Assembly: GCA_900074745.1 (NCBI GenBank)
Contig: LT598464.1
Coordinates: 186,001 to 250,000, forward strand
Origin: Lachancea mirantina
Taxonomy: Eukaryota; Ascomycota; Saccharomycetes; Saccharomycetales; Saccharomycetaceae
Direction: 5' to 3'
DNA: 64,000 bases
Positions 39,024-49,785 of the stretch are shown piece by piece (position 1 is the first letter of the stretch; each line of letters starts with the position of its first letter). The translations under genes and the position numbers were made by a program. The notes below the pieces were generated by a model. The model was not told the DNA's origin. It saw nothing but the letters and a program-made list of their open reading frames with translations, and did no database searches.

Positions 39024-40028
39024 ATGTTCAGGCGCTTTCCGCACCGATTCTTGGCCAGATGCTACGGAACAGGTCCTATCTACGGGAACCACAATAACAA
39101 CTTCCGCACTACGACGCGGCAGGGAGCTTACGGGAGCACAGAAGTGCTGAACAACGACCTCTTGTCGACTTCGATCCCCACCGTGCCCCTCGAATTCGAA
39201 GTGATCAACGAGCACACGTGCCCATGGACTAGACGACACCCGGTGATCATTTTACACGGGCTATTTGGCAATCGAGCCAATAATAGGACCATCGCACGGT
39301 ACTTGAACGAGCAATTGGAACGGGACGTCTACCTGCCGGACCTACGCAACCATGGACTGTCGCAGCACATCGGGCGGCACGACTACCCGTCGATGGCTGC
39401 CGACGTAGAGCGGTTTATCGCAGAAAAGATGCCCGAGGACGACGTGAAGCCGATCATCGTTGGCCACTCGATGGGCGCGAAAGTCGCGATGAGCGTGGTC
39501 CTGCGAAAACCAGAGCTGTGTTCGATGCTCGTGAGCATCGACAACGCGCCGGTCGCAACGGCTCCGACGACCGCATTCCCCAGGTACGTGCGCAAACTGC
39601 TCGAGATCATCGCGTCGCCCAAGGTGCAGACACTGCGCGACGCAGAGATGTCGCTGCGCGAGATCGAGCCCAGCCCCGTAATCCGGCAGTTCCTACTGAC
39701 GATTCTCCAGCGCTGCAAGGACGAGAAAACCGGCGAGACCCGGTTTCGGTCGCGGATCCCGCTGGGAATCTTGAACGACGCCATTGTCAAGGGGAATATC
39801 GCCAACTGGGAGTTCAATCCCTGGGTCCACCGGTGGGAAGGTCCTGCGCTGTTCATCCGGGGCACGCGGTCGCATTACATTGCAGACGAGTTCCTCGCGG
39901 ACATCGGCCGGTTCTTCCCGCGGTTCGAGGTCGAGGACATCGACGCAACCCACTGGGTGAACACGGAGCGGCCCAAGGACTGCAGCGACCTGATCGCACG
40001 GTTTGTCGAGAGACATGAGGACGAGTAG
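39024..40028 (+). CDS. IMO32: Imo32, mitochondrial alpha/beta hydrolase
   Basis: A 334-residue alpha/beta-hydrolase (yeast Imo32 342 aa), a mitochondrial protein processed by Mip1/Oct1. The N-terminus MFRRFPHRFLARCYG is a presequence-like basic stretch. The core starts PVIILHGLFGNRAN; the nucleophile elbow is GHSMGAK near residue 155, the acid lies in the DNAPV region or later, and the histidine is in DATHWV near 313. Its family includes acyl-transfer enzymes such as ABHD11 and Eat1, but the substrate is unknown. GC content and G/C-ending codons are high. An antisense open frame lies inside it, as NAG1 does in S. cerevisiae. Confidence 0.92.
   Translation: MFRRFPHRFLARCYGTGPIYGNHNNNFRTTTRQGAYGSTEVLNNDLLSTSIPTVPLEFEVINEHTCPWTRRHPVIILHGLFGNRANNRTIARYLNEQLERDVYLPDLRNHGLSQHIGRHDYPSMAADVERFIAEKMPEDDVKPIIVGHSMGAKVAMSVVLRKPELCSMLVSIDNAPVATAPTTAFPRYVRKLLEIIASPKVQTLRDAEMSLREIEPSPVIRQFLLTILQRCKDEKTGETRFRSRIPLGILNDAIVKGNIANWEFNPWVHRWEGPALFIRGTRSHYIADEFLADIGRFFPRFEVEDIDATHWVNTERPKDCSDLIARFVERHEDE
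39383..39856 (-). CDS. Possible NAG1 counterpart nested antisense in IMO32
   Basis: An open frame of 157 codons from an ATG at 39856 runs antisense entirely inside IMO32. S. cerevisiae NAG1 (YGR031C-A, 163 aa) is a protein-coding gene nested antisense in the orthologue YGR031W, induced through the cell wall integrity pathway. Length and placement match. The product is Ser/Arg/Ile-rich, with a hydrophobic stretch AVVGAVATGALSML. GC-rich genes in this window often cast long antisense frames, so the coding claim is weak. Confidence 0.35.
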   Translation of the reverse strand: MNSAGPSHRWTQGLNSQLAIFPLTMASFKIPSGIRDRNRVSPVFSSLQRWRIVSRNCRITGLGSISRSDISASRSVCTLGDAMISSSLRTYLGNAVVGAVATGALSMLTSIEHSSGFRRTTLIATFAPIEWPTMIGFTSSSGIFSAINRSTSAAIDG

Positions 40029-41868
40029 TAGTCCGGTGACCGGTGCCAGCTCCATCGTACAAAACGATACAATAACACTCTATTCCGTTTTACGCCCCGC
40101 CGTGGCAGGACGTCCCGCGCTGCGATCACCTGAGAATCTCCCCAGGACCCAAGCGGAAAACACCCGTCCCTTCTTGTACAGTCCACCTTCTCTGTCTTTT
40201 AATGTATTTGTCCTATTGAACTTTCTTTGGCCTCCACCAATCCACCACGGGCTTGATAACCAAGGAAGTTCCCTACCCGTTCGCTACCCAGTAACTACAT
40301 ACGACAAAACGCGCCCGGCCTCCGTTCGTACGAAGGCTATTTTTATCGCAGACCTTGTTTCTTCTACCCTTCATTACAAACTTGTCCCGAAACAAATTAC
40401 TCAGCTCCGTGCTTCAGTCATAACACAAGCCCATCAACGAGTTCGGACCTAGCTCAAGCGTTACTTTTACTTCTGCACAACACTATCGCTACAAACACGC
40501 GTGTTCAGACCTCCGACAAGTTCCCGTTTTACGTATTGACAAGGTTTTAACCGCCAACGTTGAATACGCGAGAACAAGGACATTTTTAGTTGATCTCGGA
40601 CCGACCAGGTGACAAGATCTAGGTATGTTGAACTAACAGCTCTCAAATGAGCACACTAGCTCCCTCGAGGCCCTCGAGAAGTAGGTTTTAAAGATTTTCG
40701 TGCGCATCAGACACGTCGAAACATGATTTGCCCCTTCGAGACGGCTTACTTTTCGCTATGGAGACACTCAAGACGCGACTCGACCAAGGATGGGAAAAGG
40801 AAAAAAAGACGAAGAGAAAGCGAAAAGTGCAGTCACGTGACTCTTTCAGCGAATATTTTTGGTTACTTCGCGTTCTGGAGTCACGTGTGTGAGAATTAAG
40901 CATGGCCTTCTGGAAGAGAGAAATGAGAAATGAGAAATGGGACGGAGTTAGAAGCAAAAGCTTCTGTGCTACTTCGGTTTACGGAAGGAGTGAGTGCTAC
41001 AATGGCGATAAGGGCGATGGTGATGGTCAATTTACCCGTTTTCGAATGGAGGTAAGGAGCCTGAGCCAGATGAGCTCCGTCCGACGTGACTTTCAGTGCT
41101 TCCCGCACTGGCTGTGGTGTCGTGATGTCATGAGGACAAGCGGTGTCCACTGTGTGTGCACACTGTGGGTGTGTGAAGGAATCTGAAATGTATCGGGCCC
41201 AACGTGCAGTCAGATGCAGGTCAAGCATAGCAACCGTTCCAGCCCTTCCTGCCCCATCCATCCAACCAGGTACTCTCAGCACGACCACAGGCTCGCGCGT
41301 AGAGCAACCGGGAGCGGATCCTCAATTCCGCAGCAGCTCCGTTTTTCTTTTTCCTTAAGGCCGTCGATTTCTGATCCCTTCAGGAATTTTTAGCAGGACA
41401 CGAAACTCGGCTCTCATCACAGGAAGTAAAAAAAATTTTTCGTGTTGCGGGAAGGCTTTTCTTTTTCTTGCACTCGCGATTTGGCCGTCCGTGAACCAGA
41501 TTTGGCATTGCGCATCTTCGTTTGTCCGATCTGGCACTTGCCAATATAATAGCAGCAAGGCTTGGCTTGGTTTAGTGCTTTTAGCGTGCGAATTTCGAAA
41601 AAGTTAGGCTCAAGAAGACTCCAACGTGGATCTGGTGCTAGTTTCTCAGAAAAACGGGATCTTGAACTCGACGCTTTTCATCCACTTTCGCTTTTTTTCC
41701 TATTCCCGCGCAAGGATCTCCCGTCTTTAGGCGAATTTCGATCCGTGTCGCTTGTTCAGTTTCGAGAATCAGATTCAAAATCTTTGAGACCTTTGAGGAA
41801 GATATACAGTGTGCTAGGGATTTACGTTTGACTTACTAACCAGTGTTTGTACAGGAAGTACCATCACC
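40029..41868 (+). promoter_or_regulatory. Long FKS1 upstream region
   Basis: 1.84 kb between IMO32 and FKS1. Frames of 130-149 codons on either strand show no recognisable family. Two Cbf1-type sites, GTCACGTGAC near 40832 and AGTCACGTGT near 40880, sit about 45 bp apart. Much of the stretch may be transcribed as a leader intron of FKS1. Confidence 0.5.
40623..41854 (+). other. FKS1: Candidate 5'-leader intron of FKS1, about 1.2 kb
   Basis: A perfect branch TACTAAC (41834-41840) and acceptor ACAG (ending 41854), 15 nt apart, lie 14 nt before the FKS1 ATG. The only full donor GTATGT upstream within 1.3 kb is at 40623, giving 1232 nt, long for this clade. Weaker donors (GTAAGG near 41049, GTACTC near 41271) could give a shorter intron. 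The 3' end is well supported, the 5' end less so. Confidence 0.55.
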
Positions 41869-44800
41869 ATGTCTTACAACGATCCGAATCAACAATACTA
41901 CGATCCGAACGGGTACCCGCAGCACGGCCAAGATCCAAACGCGGCCGGCGCGGATCCTTACCAGGGCTACGAACAACAGCCTCAATATGACGAGTACGGC
42001 AACCCAGTCTACGCGCAGGACCCATACGGCGCAGACGGTGCCCACTACGATCCAAATGCGGCTGAGTTCTACAACCAGCAAGGCTACGATCCTGAACAGA
42101 TGGAGTACAGCAACGGTGCTGCTTACTACGAGCAGCCTCGTGGCATGGGTCATGATCCAGAAAATTTTTCTGATTTCAGCTACGGGCCTCCTGCCACTCC
42201 AGGCTACGAAGGTTACAACGTTCCTAACAACGGGAATTACACGCCCTCTCAGATAAGCTACGGTGATCCTAGATCCTCCGGCGCTTCGACCCCCATATAC
42301 GGAGGCGAGGGCTTCGACTCTTCGGCCATTGCCATGGCTTTGCCCAACGACCCTTACCCAGCGTGGACCGCTGACAACCAGTCTCCCGTGACTATCGAAC
42401 AAATCGAAGACGCTTTCATTGACTTGGCCAATAGATTTGGTTTCCAAAGAGATTCGATGAGAAACCAGTTTGATCATTTCATGGTCTTGTTGGATTCCAG
42501 AGCTTCCAGAATGTCTCCACAGCAAGCTTTGCTTTCGTTACATGCCGATTACATCGGTGGTGACACGGCTAACTACAAGAAATGGTACTTTGCTGCTCAA
42601 TTAGATATGGACGATGAGGTCGGCTTCCGTAACATGAGCTTGGGTAAACTGTCCCGCAAAGCCAGAAAGGCCAAGAAGAAGAATAAGAAAGCTATGGAAG
42701 AAGCCAATGCAGAGGACACTGAGGCGACTTTGAATCAATTGGAGGGCGATAATTCTCTGGATGCCGCTGACTTCAGATGGAAGGCAAGAATGAACAAACT
42801 TTCTCCTCTTGAAATGGTTCGTCACATAGCTCTTTACCTGTTGATCTGGGGTGAAGCTAACCAAGTCAGATTTACCTCTGAATGTTTGTGTTTCTTGTAC
42901 AAGTGTGCCACCGATTATTTGGAGTCACCTTTGTGTCAACAGCGCACAGAGCCCATGCCAGAAGGTGATTACTTGAACAGAGTGATCACTCCTTTATACC
43001 GCTATATCAGATCTCAAGTCTATGAAGTCGTTGATGGTAGATTTGTTAAACGTGAAAGGGATCATAACAAGGTTATTGGTTACGATGATGTGAACCAACT
43101 TTTCTGGTACCCAGAAGGTATTGCAAAAATCATTTTCGAAGACGGTACAAGGTTGATTGATCTTCCTGCTGAAGAACGTTACCTCAGATTGGGTGATGTT
43201 GTCTGGGACGATGTTTTCTTCAAGACCTACAAAGAAACCCGTTCCTGGTTCCATCTCATTACGAACTTCAACCGTATCTGGATCATTCACATTTGTATCT
43301 GGTGGATGTACGCTGCTTACAGTGCCCCAACCTTTTACACGCATAACTATCAACAGCTGAGAAACAATAAGCCAGTTGCGGCTTATAGCTGGGCATCTTG
43401 CGCCTTGGCTGGTACCGTCGCTTGTATTATTCAGATTGTTGCCACGATCTCGGAGTGGTTTTTCGTCCCAAGAAAGTGGGCTGGTGCTCAGCATCTTTCC
43501 CGTCGTTTTTGGTTTTTGATGGTCATCCTAGCAATCAACCTCGGCCCAATCATTTTTGTGTTTGCGTATGATCCGATCAATGTTGTTTCTAAGGCTGCTC
43601 ATGTTGTTGCTGTGGTCATGTTCTTTGTCAGTTTGGCAACCATCATCTTTTTCTCCATCATGCCACTTGGCGGTCTATTCACGTCTTACATGAAGAAATC
43701 TTCGAGGCGTTATGTTGCTTCGCAAACTTTCACTGCTTCCTTCGCACCTTTGGAAGGACTTAACATGTGGATGTCTTTTCTAATGTGGACTGCTGTCTTT
43801 GCCGCCAAGTTTTCCGAATCATACTACTTTTTGATTTTGTCTTTAACAAATCCTATCAGAGTTTTGAGCACGACCGAAATGAGATGTACCGGTGAGTACT
43901 GGTGGAATAATGTTCTTTGTAAGCAGCAAACCAAGATTGTTTTGGGTTTGATGTTGGCCACTGACTTCATTTTGTTCTTTTTGGATACTTACATGTGGTA
44001 TGTGATTTGTAACATGCTGTTCTCTGTGGGGAGATCTTTTTACTTGGGTATCTCTATCCTCACTCCATGGAGAAACATTTTCTCAAGATTGCCAAAGAGA
44101 ATCTACTCTAAAATTCTCGCTACCACTGATATGGAGATCAAGTACAAACCTAAGGTCTTGATTTCTCAAGTTTGGAATGCAATTGTTATCTCAATGTACA
44201 GAGAACATCTTTTGGCAATTGATCACGTTCAGAAACTATTATACCACCAGGTGCCCTCCGAAATTGAGGGCAAGAGAACATTGAGAGCTCCAACCTTTTT
44301 CGTTGCTCAAGATGACAACAATTTCGAGACCGAGTTTTTCCCAAGAGATTCGGAAGCTGAACGTCGTATCACATTCTTTGCGCAATCTTTGGCAACCCCT
44401 ATTCCAGAACCTCTCCCCGTGGACAACATGCCTACATTTACCGTTTTGACGCCTCATTATTCTGAGAGAATTCTACTGTCGTTGAGGGAGATTATTCGTG
44501 AAGATGATCAGTTCTCTAGAGTGACTTTATTGGAATATTTGAAGCAACTTCATCCTGTGGAATGGGATTGCTTTGTCAAGGACACTAAGATTTTAGCCGA
44601 AGAAACAGCTGCGTTTGAAGGAGCCGAAGAAGACCCTGAGAAGGAGGAAGAAGGACTGAAGTCTCAAATCGATGACTTGCCATTTTACTGTATCGGATTT
44701 AAATCTGCCGCTCCAGAGTACACTTTGAGAACCAGAATTTGGGCCTCTCTAAGATCTCAAACTTTGTACAGAACCGTGTCTGGTTTCATGAACTACGCCC

Positions 44801-47541
44801 GGGCAATCAAACTTCTGTATCGTGTTGAAAATCCAGAAATTGTTCAAATGTTTGGAGGCAATGCTGAAGGTTTGGAAAGAGAGTTGGAAAAAATGGCGAG
44901 AAGAAAGTTTAAGTTTTTGGTTTCGATGCAGAGATTGGCTAAGTTCAAGCCTCATGAGCTCGAAAACGCCGAGTTTCTTTTAAGAGCCTACCCTGATCTA
45001 CAGATCGCTTACTTGGATGAAGAACCACCTTTGAACGAAGGCGATGAGCCAAGAATTTACTCTGCCTTGATTGACGGTCACTGTGAGATCCTAGAGAACG
45101 GCCGTAGACGTCCAAAGTTCAGAGTTCAATTGTCAGGCAATCCTATTTTAGGTGACGGTAAGTCCGATAACCAAAACCATGCGATGATTTTCTACAGAGG
45201 TGAATACATTCAATTGATTGATGCCAACCAAGACAACTACTTGGAAGAATGTTTGAAGATCAGATCCATTTTGGCTGAGTTCGAGGAACTCAACGTCGAA
45301 CAAATTAACACGTACGCGCCAGGCTTGAAGTATGAGGAACAGACTACAAATCACCCAGTTGCCATTGTTGGCGCCAGAGAGTATATTTTCTCCGAAAACT
45401 CTGGTGTTTTGGGTGACGTGGCTGCTGGTAAAGAACAGACTTTTGGTACGCTTTTCGCTCGTACATTGGCCCAAATTGGTGGTAAACTTCACTATGGTCA
45501 TCCTGATTTTGTGAACGCTTTGTATATGAACACCAGAGGTGGTGTCTCCAAGGCTCAGAAGGGGTTGCATTTGAATGAAGATATTTACGCCGGTATGAAT
45601 GCTGTTTTGCGTGGTGGTCGTATCAAACATTGTGAGTACTACCAATGTGGTAAGGGTAGAGATTTGGGTTTCGGAACAATTTTGAATTTCACAACCAAAA
45701 TTGGGGCTGGTATGGGTGAGCAAATGCTTTCGCGTGAGTACTATTACCTAGGTACCCAACTGCCTCTTGACAGATTCCTATCGTTCTACTATGCTCACCC
45801 TGGTTTCTTTTTGAACAATTTGTTCATTCAATTATCTTTGCAGCTCTTCATGCTTACTTTGCTAAACTTGAATGCACTCGCTCATGAATCTATTATGTGC
45901 ATCTACGACAAAAATAAACCATTGACGGACATCTTATACCCGATTGGCTGCTACAACTTTTCTCCGGTTGTTGACTGGGTTAGACGGTATACACTCTCTA
46001 TTTTCATTGTGTTCTTCATCGCCTTCATCCCTATTGTGGTGCAAGAACTGATTGAGCGTGGCGTTTGGAAAGCAACGCAGAGATTTTTCAGACACTTGCT
46101 CTCCTTATCTCCTATGTTCGAAGTGTTTTCCGGTCAAATTTATTCGGCCTCGCTTTTGAGCGACCTCACTGTCGGTGGTGCCCGTTATATCTCCACTGGC
46201 CGTGGTTTCGCAACCTCGCGTATTCCATTCTCGATTCTATATTCCCGTTTCGCTGGCTCGGCCATTTACATGGGTTCCAGACTAATGCTCATGCTACTGT
46301 TTGGTTCAGTTGCTCACTGGCAAACACCTTTATTGTGGTTTTGGGCTTCTCTAACGGCCTTGATGTTCTCTCCATTTATTTTCAACCCTCATCAGTTCTC
46401 ATGGCAAGACTTTTTCCTTGACTACAGAGACTACATTAGATGGCTTTCGAGGGGAAACAACAAATACCACAAAAACTCATGGATTGGATATGTTAGAATG
46501 TCTAGGTCTCGTGTCACTGGTTTCAAGCGTAAGCTTGTTGGCGACGAGTCTGAGAGGACTGCGGGTGATGCAGCAAGGGCTCACAGAAGTAACATGATTC
46601 TAGCTGACATTATTCCCTGTGCTATTTACGCTGCAGGCTGTTTCGTTGGATTCACTTTCATTAACGCTCAAACCGGTGTCCAAAACACTTCTCCTGTGAA
46701 CTCCACTCTTCGTGTTATCATTTGTACATTGGCTCCGATTGCGGTTGACATGGGTGTTCTATTCTTCTGTCTTGGATTGTCCTGTTGCTCGGGTCCTCTG
46801 TTCGGAATGTGCTGTAAGAAGACTGGCTCAATCATGGCTGGCTTCGCACACGGCGTTGCTGTTGTTGTCCACATTGTTTTTTTCATTGTAATGTGGGTAC
46901 TAGAAGGTTTTAGCTTTGCCCGTATGTTGGCAGGTGTTGCGACATGTCTCTACTGTCAGAGATTGATCTTCAAGATTATCACTGTGTTCATGCTCACGCG
47001 TGAATTCAAGAATGACCACGCCAACACCGCATTCTGGACTGGTAAATGGTACGGCGCTGGTTTGGGTTACATGGCTTGGACCCAACCTTCCCGTGAGTTC
47101 TGTGCTAAGATAGTTGAATTGTCTCATTTTGCTGGTGACTTTGTTCTGGGGCACATTATTTTGTTTTGCCAGTTGCCTGTGCTGTGTATTCCCATGATTG
47201 ACAAGTTCCATTCCATTATGCTGTTTTGGTTGAAACCATCTCGTCAAATTCGTCCACCAATTTACTCATTGAAGCAAACACGTTTGCGGAAGCGGATGGT
47301 CAGAAAGTATTGCTCGCTGTACTTTTTGGTTCTTGCCATTTTTGCCGCTTGTATTATTGGTCCAGCCGTGGCTTCGAGCCACGTTGGTAGTAATTTGGGT
47401 TCGACATTGACGGGAACTTTCCAAAACTTGGTTCAACCAAGACACCAAAACAACAACGATACTGGTTCTCAAATTTCTACCTACTTGAGTCACTACTATA
47501 CGCACACTCCAAGTATAAAGTCTTACTCAACCATTGCATGA
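41869..47541 (+). CDS. FKS1: Fks1/Gsc2, 1,3-beta-glucan synthase catalytic subunit
   Basis: A 1890-residue plasma-membrane glucan synthase (yeast Fks1 1876 aa) making the main cell wall polymer from UDP-glucose under Rho1. The Tyr/Gln/Pro-rich N-terminus (residues 1-140) is disordered. A conserved domain and a first membrane cluster (about 480-720) come next, then the large cytosolic catalytic region (about 725-1340, with [28 protein letters not shown] and [10 protein letters not shown]), then a second membrane cluster to the end. Hot spot 2 is the usual DWVRRYTL. Hot spot 1 (residues 654-662) reads FLILSLTNP, whereas S. cerevisiae has RDP at its end. It is the single copy ancestral to FKS1 and GSC2. 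Confidence 0.97.
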   Translation: MSYNDPNQQYYDPNGYPQHGQDPNAAGADPYQGYEQQPQYDEYGNPVYAQDPYGADGAHYDPNAAEFYNQQGYDPEQMEYSNGAAYYEQPRGMGHDPENFSDFSYGPPATPGYEGYNVPNNGNYTPSQISYGDPRSSGASTPIYGGEGFDSSAIAMALPNDPYPAWTADNQSPVTIEQIEDAFIDLANRFGFQRDSMRNQFDHFMVLLDSRASRMSPQQALLSLHADYIGGDTANYKKWYFAAQLDMDDEVGFRNMSLGKLSRKARKAKKKNKKAMEEANAEDTEATLNQLEGDNSLDAADFRWKARMNKLSPLEMVRHIALYLLIWGEANQVRFTSECLCFLYKCATDYLESPLCQQRTEPMPEGDYLNRVITPLYRYIRSQVYEVVDGRFVKRERDHNKVIGYDDVNQLFWYPEGIAKIIFEDGTRLIDLPAEERYLRLGDVVWDDVFFKTYKETRSWFHLITNFNRIWIIHICIWWMYAAYSAPTFYTHNYQQLRNNKPVAAYSWASCALAGTVACIIQIVATISEWFFVPRKWAGAQHLSRRFWFLMVILAINLGPIIFVFAYDPINVVSKAAHVVAVVMFFVSLATIIFFSIMPLGGLFTSYMKKSSRRYVASQTFTASFAPLEGLNMWMSFLMWTAVFAAKFSESYYFLILSLTNPIRVLSTTEMRCTGEYWWNNVLCKQQTKIVLGLMLATDFILFFLDTYMWYVICNMLFSVGRSFYLGISILTPWRNIFSRLPKRIYSKILATTDMEIKYKPKVLISQVWNAIVISMYREHLLAIDHVQKLLYHQVPSEIEGKRTLRAPTFFVAQDDNNFETEFFPRDSEAERRITFFAQSLATPIPEPLPVDNMPTFTVLTPHYSERILLSLREIIREDDQFSRVTLLEYLKQLHPVEWDCFVKDTKILAEETAAFEGAEEDPEKEEEGLKSQIDDLPFYCIGFKSAAPEYTLRTRIWASLRSQTLYRTVSGFMNYARAIKLLYRVENPEIVQMFGGNAEGLERELEKMARRKFKFLVSMQRLAKFKPHELENAEFLLRAYPDLQIAYLDEEPPLNEGDEPRIYSALIDGHCEILENGRRRPKFRVQLSGNPILGDGKSDNQNHAMIFYRGEYIQLIDANQDNYLEECLKIRSILAEFEELNVEQINTYAPGLKYEEQTTNHPVAIVGAREYIFSENSGVLGDVAAGKEQTFGTLFARTLAQIGGKLHYGHPDFVNALYMNTRGGVSKAQKGLHLNEDIYAGMNAVLRGGRIKHCEYYQCGKGRDLGFGTILNFTTKIGAGMGEQMLSREYYYLGTQLPLDRFLSFYYAHPGFFLNNLFIQLSLQLFMLTLLNLNALAHESIMCIYDKNKPLTDILYPIGCYNFSPVVDWVRRYTLSIFIVFFIAFIPIVVQELIERGVWKATQRFFRHLLSLSPMFEVFSGQIYSASLLSDLTVGGARYISTGRGFATSRIPFSILYSRFAGSAIYMGSRLMLMLLFGSVAHWQTPLLWFWASLTALMFSPFIFNPHQFSWQDFFLDYRDYIRWLSRGNNKYHKNSWIGYVRMSRSRVTGFKRKLVGDESERTAGDAARAHRSNMILADIIPCAIYAAGCFVGFTFINAQTGVQNTSPVNSTLRVIICTLAPIAVDMGVLFFCLGLSCCSGPLFGMCCKKTGSIMAGFAHGVAVVVHIVFFIVMWVLEGFSFARMLAGVATCLYCQRLIFKIITVFMLTREFKNDHANTAFWTGKWYGAGLGYMAWTQPSREFCAKIVELSHFAGDFVLGHIILFCQLPVLCIPMIDKFHSIMLFWLKPSRQIRPPIYSLKQTRLRKRMVRKYCSLYFLVLAIFAACIIGPAVASSHVGSNLGSTLTGTFQNLVQPRHQNNNDTGSQISTYLSHYYTHTPSIKSYSTIA

Positions 47542-47875
47542 AGCTGATCAGCGAAGGCGGGTGACTTTGTCTTCTTTCATGTCATCTTCGAATTAAATTT
47601 TGTATTTTTATTTTGTACAGTTGATATCCTTGGACTTATATATATATCAAAAACAATCGCTTTATGGATATGATACTAACTCATGTTCCTTTCTTAGTTT
47701 CCGATTTGTCTTCTAAATGGTGTTTTGCCTAACAGCGTGTCAGTTCGTGACAAAATGATATCTGAATAAAAAGCCAACAACGTCGTGAACACAAACACAA
47801 AGCTCTGACAACACCAAAACCATCACAGTCTTTATCTTCAATAGAAAACTTTCGCTAAGATCACTCATATTTGCT
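47542..47875. other. FKS1-GAS2 spacer
   Basis: 334 bp holding the FKS1 terminator region and the GAS2 promoter. A TACTAAC (47674) followed by TTCTTAG (47697) looks like an intron end, but no donor lies between it and the FKS1 stop. Confidence 0.5.
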
Positions 47876-49501
47876 ATGGCCATCTTGAGATTTCTATCAA
47901 ACCTTTTAGCCCTTGCAGCCTTTTTGACTTGCATTATAATCAATGCTGAGGAATTTAAAATTGGCTCTCTGCAAGACTTTCAAGCTGTTGAACATTTGGC
48001 ACCGATAGAAACGGTCGGATCGAAATTCTTTAATTCAGAAACTGGAGAGCAGTTCTTCATTAAGGGTATCGCATATCAACCGACCGATCCGGACGCTATA
48101 ATAAAACAAGATTCAAAATATCTAGACCCTTTGGCAGATTCAACAATGTGTACAAGGGATATTCCACGTCTTATGGAACTCGGAATCAATACCATCAGAG
48201 TTTATTCCATCAATCCAGAACTGTCGCATGATTTCTGCATGGAAAAATTGGTTAACAGTGGAATTTATGTGCTCATTGATTTATCGGAACCCGACTTGTC
48301 AATCTCAAGAGGCCAACCTAATTGGAATGTGGAAACTTTCGAGAGATACAAAAAAGTCGTTGATTGCATGCAAGGCTATTCTAATGTGTTGGGTTTTTTT
48401 GCGGGAAATGAGGTTACTAACGACATAACTAATACTGACGCATCCCCGTTCGTGAAGGCTTCGATCAGGGATATAAAAGAACATATAAGAAACCAAGGAT
48501 ATCGCCAGATTCCGGTTGGATATTCTACTAACGATGACATTGATACACGACAAAATTTAGCAGATTACTTTGTGTGCGGTGAGTCGTCAGTAGATTTCTA
48601 CGGAATTAATATGTACGAGTGGTGCGGTTATTCATCATACGGTTCAAGTGGTTACCAAGAGAGAACTGCTGAGTTCAAGGATTATCCGGTCCCCATATTT
48701 TTCTCCGAATTTGGATGCAATCTAGTCAAACCTCGTCCCTTTACCGAAATCGAAGCGCTTTACGGGAAACATATGTCCAAAGTATGGTCAGGCGGTCTAG
48801 TGTACATGTACTTTGAAGAAGAAAACGACTACGGTGTTGTGAGAATAATTTCTGATACTGAAGTTGAAAAGCTAGAAGACTTTGACTATTTACAGCAGGA
48901 ATTTAAATTAGTCAATCCAAAAGGCATCAGGAAAGAAGATTACGCAAAGAGTGTTTCGAAACATGACGAAATACACTGTCCTAATCTCAACGATAAATGG
49001 AAAGCTGCTAAAGAGCTACCACCAACTCCTGATAAGTCGAAATGTTCTTGTTTAGATGAGACCCTCCCGTGTCTTGCGCAAAAATTGGAAAGTTCCGAAA
49101 AATACAAGGAATACTTTGATTATGTTTGCGGGAAAGTGGATTGTTCAGATATTATGGCAGACGGACAAAATGGTAGATATGGAGAGTTCGCTGATTGCAG
49201 TACAAGCCAAAAATTGGCGCTTCAAATAAGCAAAATGTTTTGGCAAAATGGCGGTAAAGGAAGAACGTGCCCAATTTCGGATAATTCCATTAATTTCAAC
49301 ATAGGAGCGTCGCTGCAAGGCAAGTCGGAATGCAGGGCGCTTGTTCAAAACGTGGAAAACAGATTTAAAAAACATCTGTCTGACAAAAACCACGATAAGG
49401 GAAAGACCTCCGGCGCTGAAAGGTCAGCACCTTACCAGTCCAGTATTTTTTGGCCTGTGACAGTCTTCATTTTAACGTTCATAACAACATTATTTCTATA
49501 G
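47876..49501 (+). CDS. GAS2: Gas2-type 1,3-beta-glucanosyltransferase (GH72)
   Basis: A 541-residue GPI-anchored GH72 enzyme that lengthens 1,3-beta-glucan chains. A signal peptide (about residues 1-23) precedes the catalytic domain. The acid/base Glu179 is in GNEVTND and the nucleophile Glu278 in FSEFGCN. A Cys-rich X8/CBM43 module covers about residues 365-470 (CSCLDETLPC). A short Ser/Lys-rich stretch and a C-terminal hydrophobic tail (WPVTVFILTFITTLF) fit GPI attachment. NLVKPRPFTE and SGGLVYMYFEEEN are closest to yeast Gas2 (555 aa), which acts in spore wall assembly. In S. cerevisiae GAS2 (YLR343W) also follows FKS1 (YLR342W). Confidence 0.92.
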   Translation: MAILRFLSNLLALAAFLTCIIINAEEFKIGSLQDFQAVEHLAPIETVGSKFFNSETGEQFFIKGIAYQPTDPDAIIKQDSKYLDPLADSTMCTRDIPRLMELGINTIRVYSINPELSHDFCMEKLVNSGIYVLIDLSEPDLSISRGQPNWNVETFERYKKVVDCMQGYSNVLGFFAGNEVTNDITNTDASPFVKASIRDIKEHIRNQGYRQIPVGYSTNDDIDTRQNLADYFVCGESSVDFYGINMYEWCGYSSYGSSGYQERTAEFKDYPVPIFFSEFGCNLVKPRPFTEIEALYGKHMSKVWSGGLVYMYFEEENDYGVVRIISDTEVEKLEDFDYLQQEFKLVNPKGIRKEDYAKSVSKHDEIHCPNLNDKWKAAKELPPTPDKSKCSCLDETLPCLAQKLESSEKYKEYFDYVCGKVDCSDIMADGQNGRYGEFADCSTSQKLALQISKMFWQNGGKGRTCPISDNSINFNIGASLQGKSECRALVQNVENRFKKHLSDKNHDKGKTSGAERSAPYQSSIFWPVTVFILTFITTLFL

Positions 49502-49785
49502 ATAGAAAGAAATTGACAGCGCTATAATAACTGCCCTGGGTTGGTACTATTATTTGTTAAATTGTGGATAGGTGTGGAAGAAGAAGAAGGGCATCAATCT
49601 CTTATGTTTTTTTTGTCGCTAAATCGGTTTCATCTTCCACCTTAATGGACCTTTTCGACAACAAGTTTTGAAGGCATGTGTATATCTCGAATTGCTGTAC
49701 AAAATGGAAGAATATTGACAAGGTATTTTGGTGGAGTAAATTCGTATCGCATCAAATTCGACTGTTAGAATTGTCGAGTAAATCA

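Noticed and set aside
40825-40895. Centromere suggested by CDEI-like RTCACGTG boxes
   Set aside because: No flanking 80-160 bp AT-rich element and no TTCCGAA-type CDEIII nearby.
47674-47697. TACTAAC plus TTCTTAG before GAS2, resembling an intron 3' end
   Set aside because: No donor sequence lies between it and the FKS1 stop codon, and GAS2 has a complete signal peptide from its own ATG.
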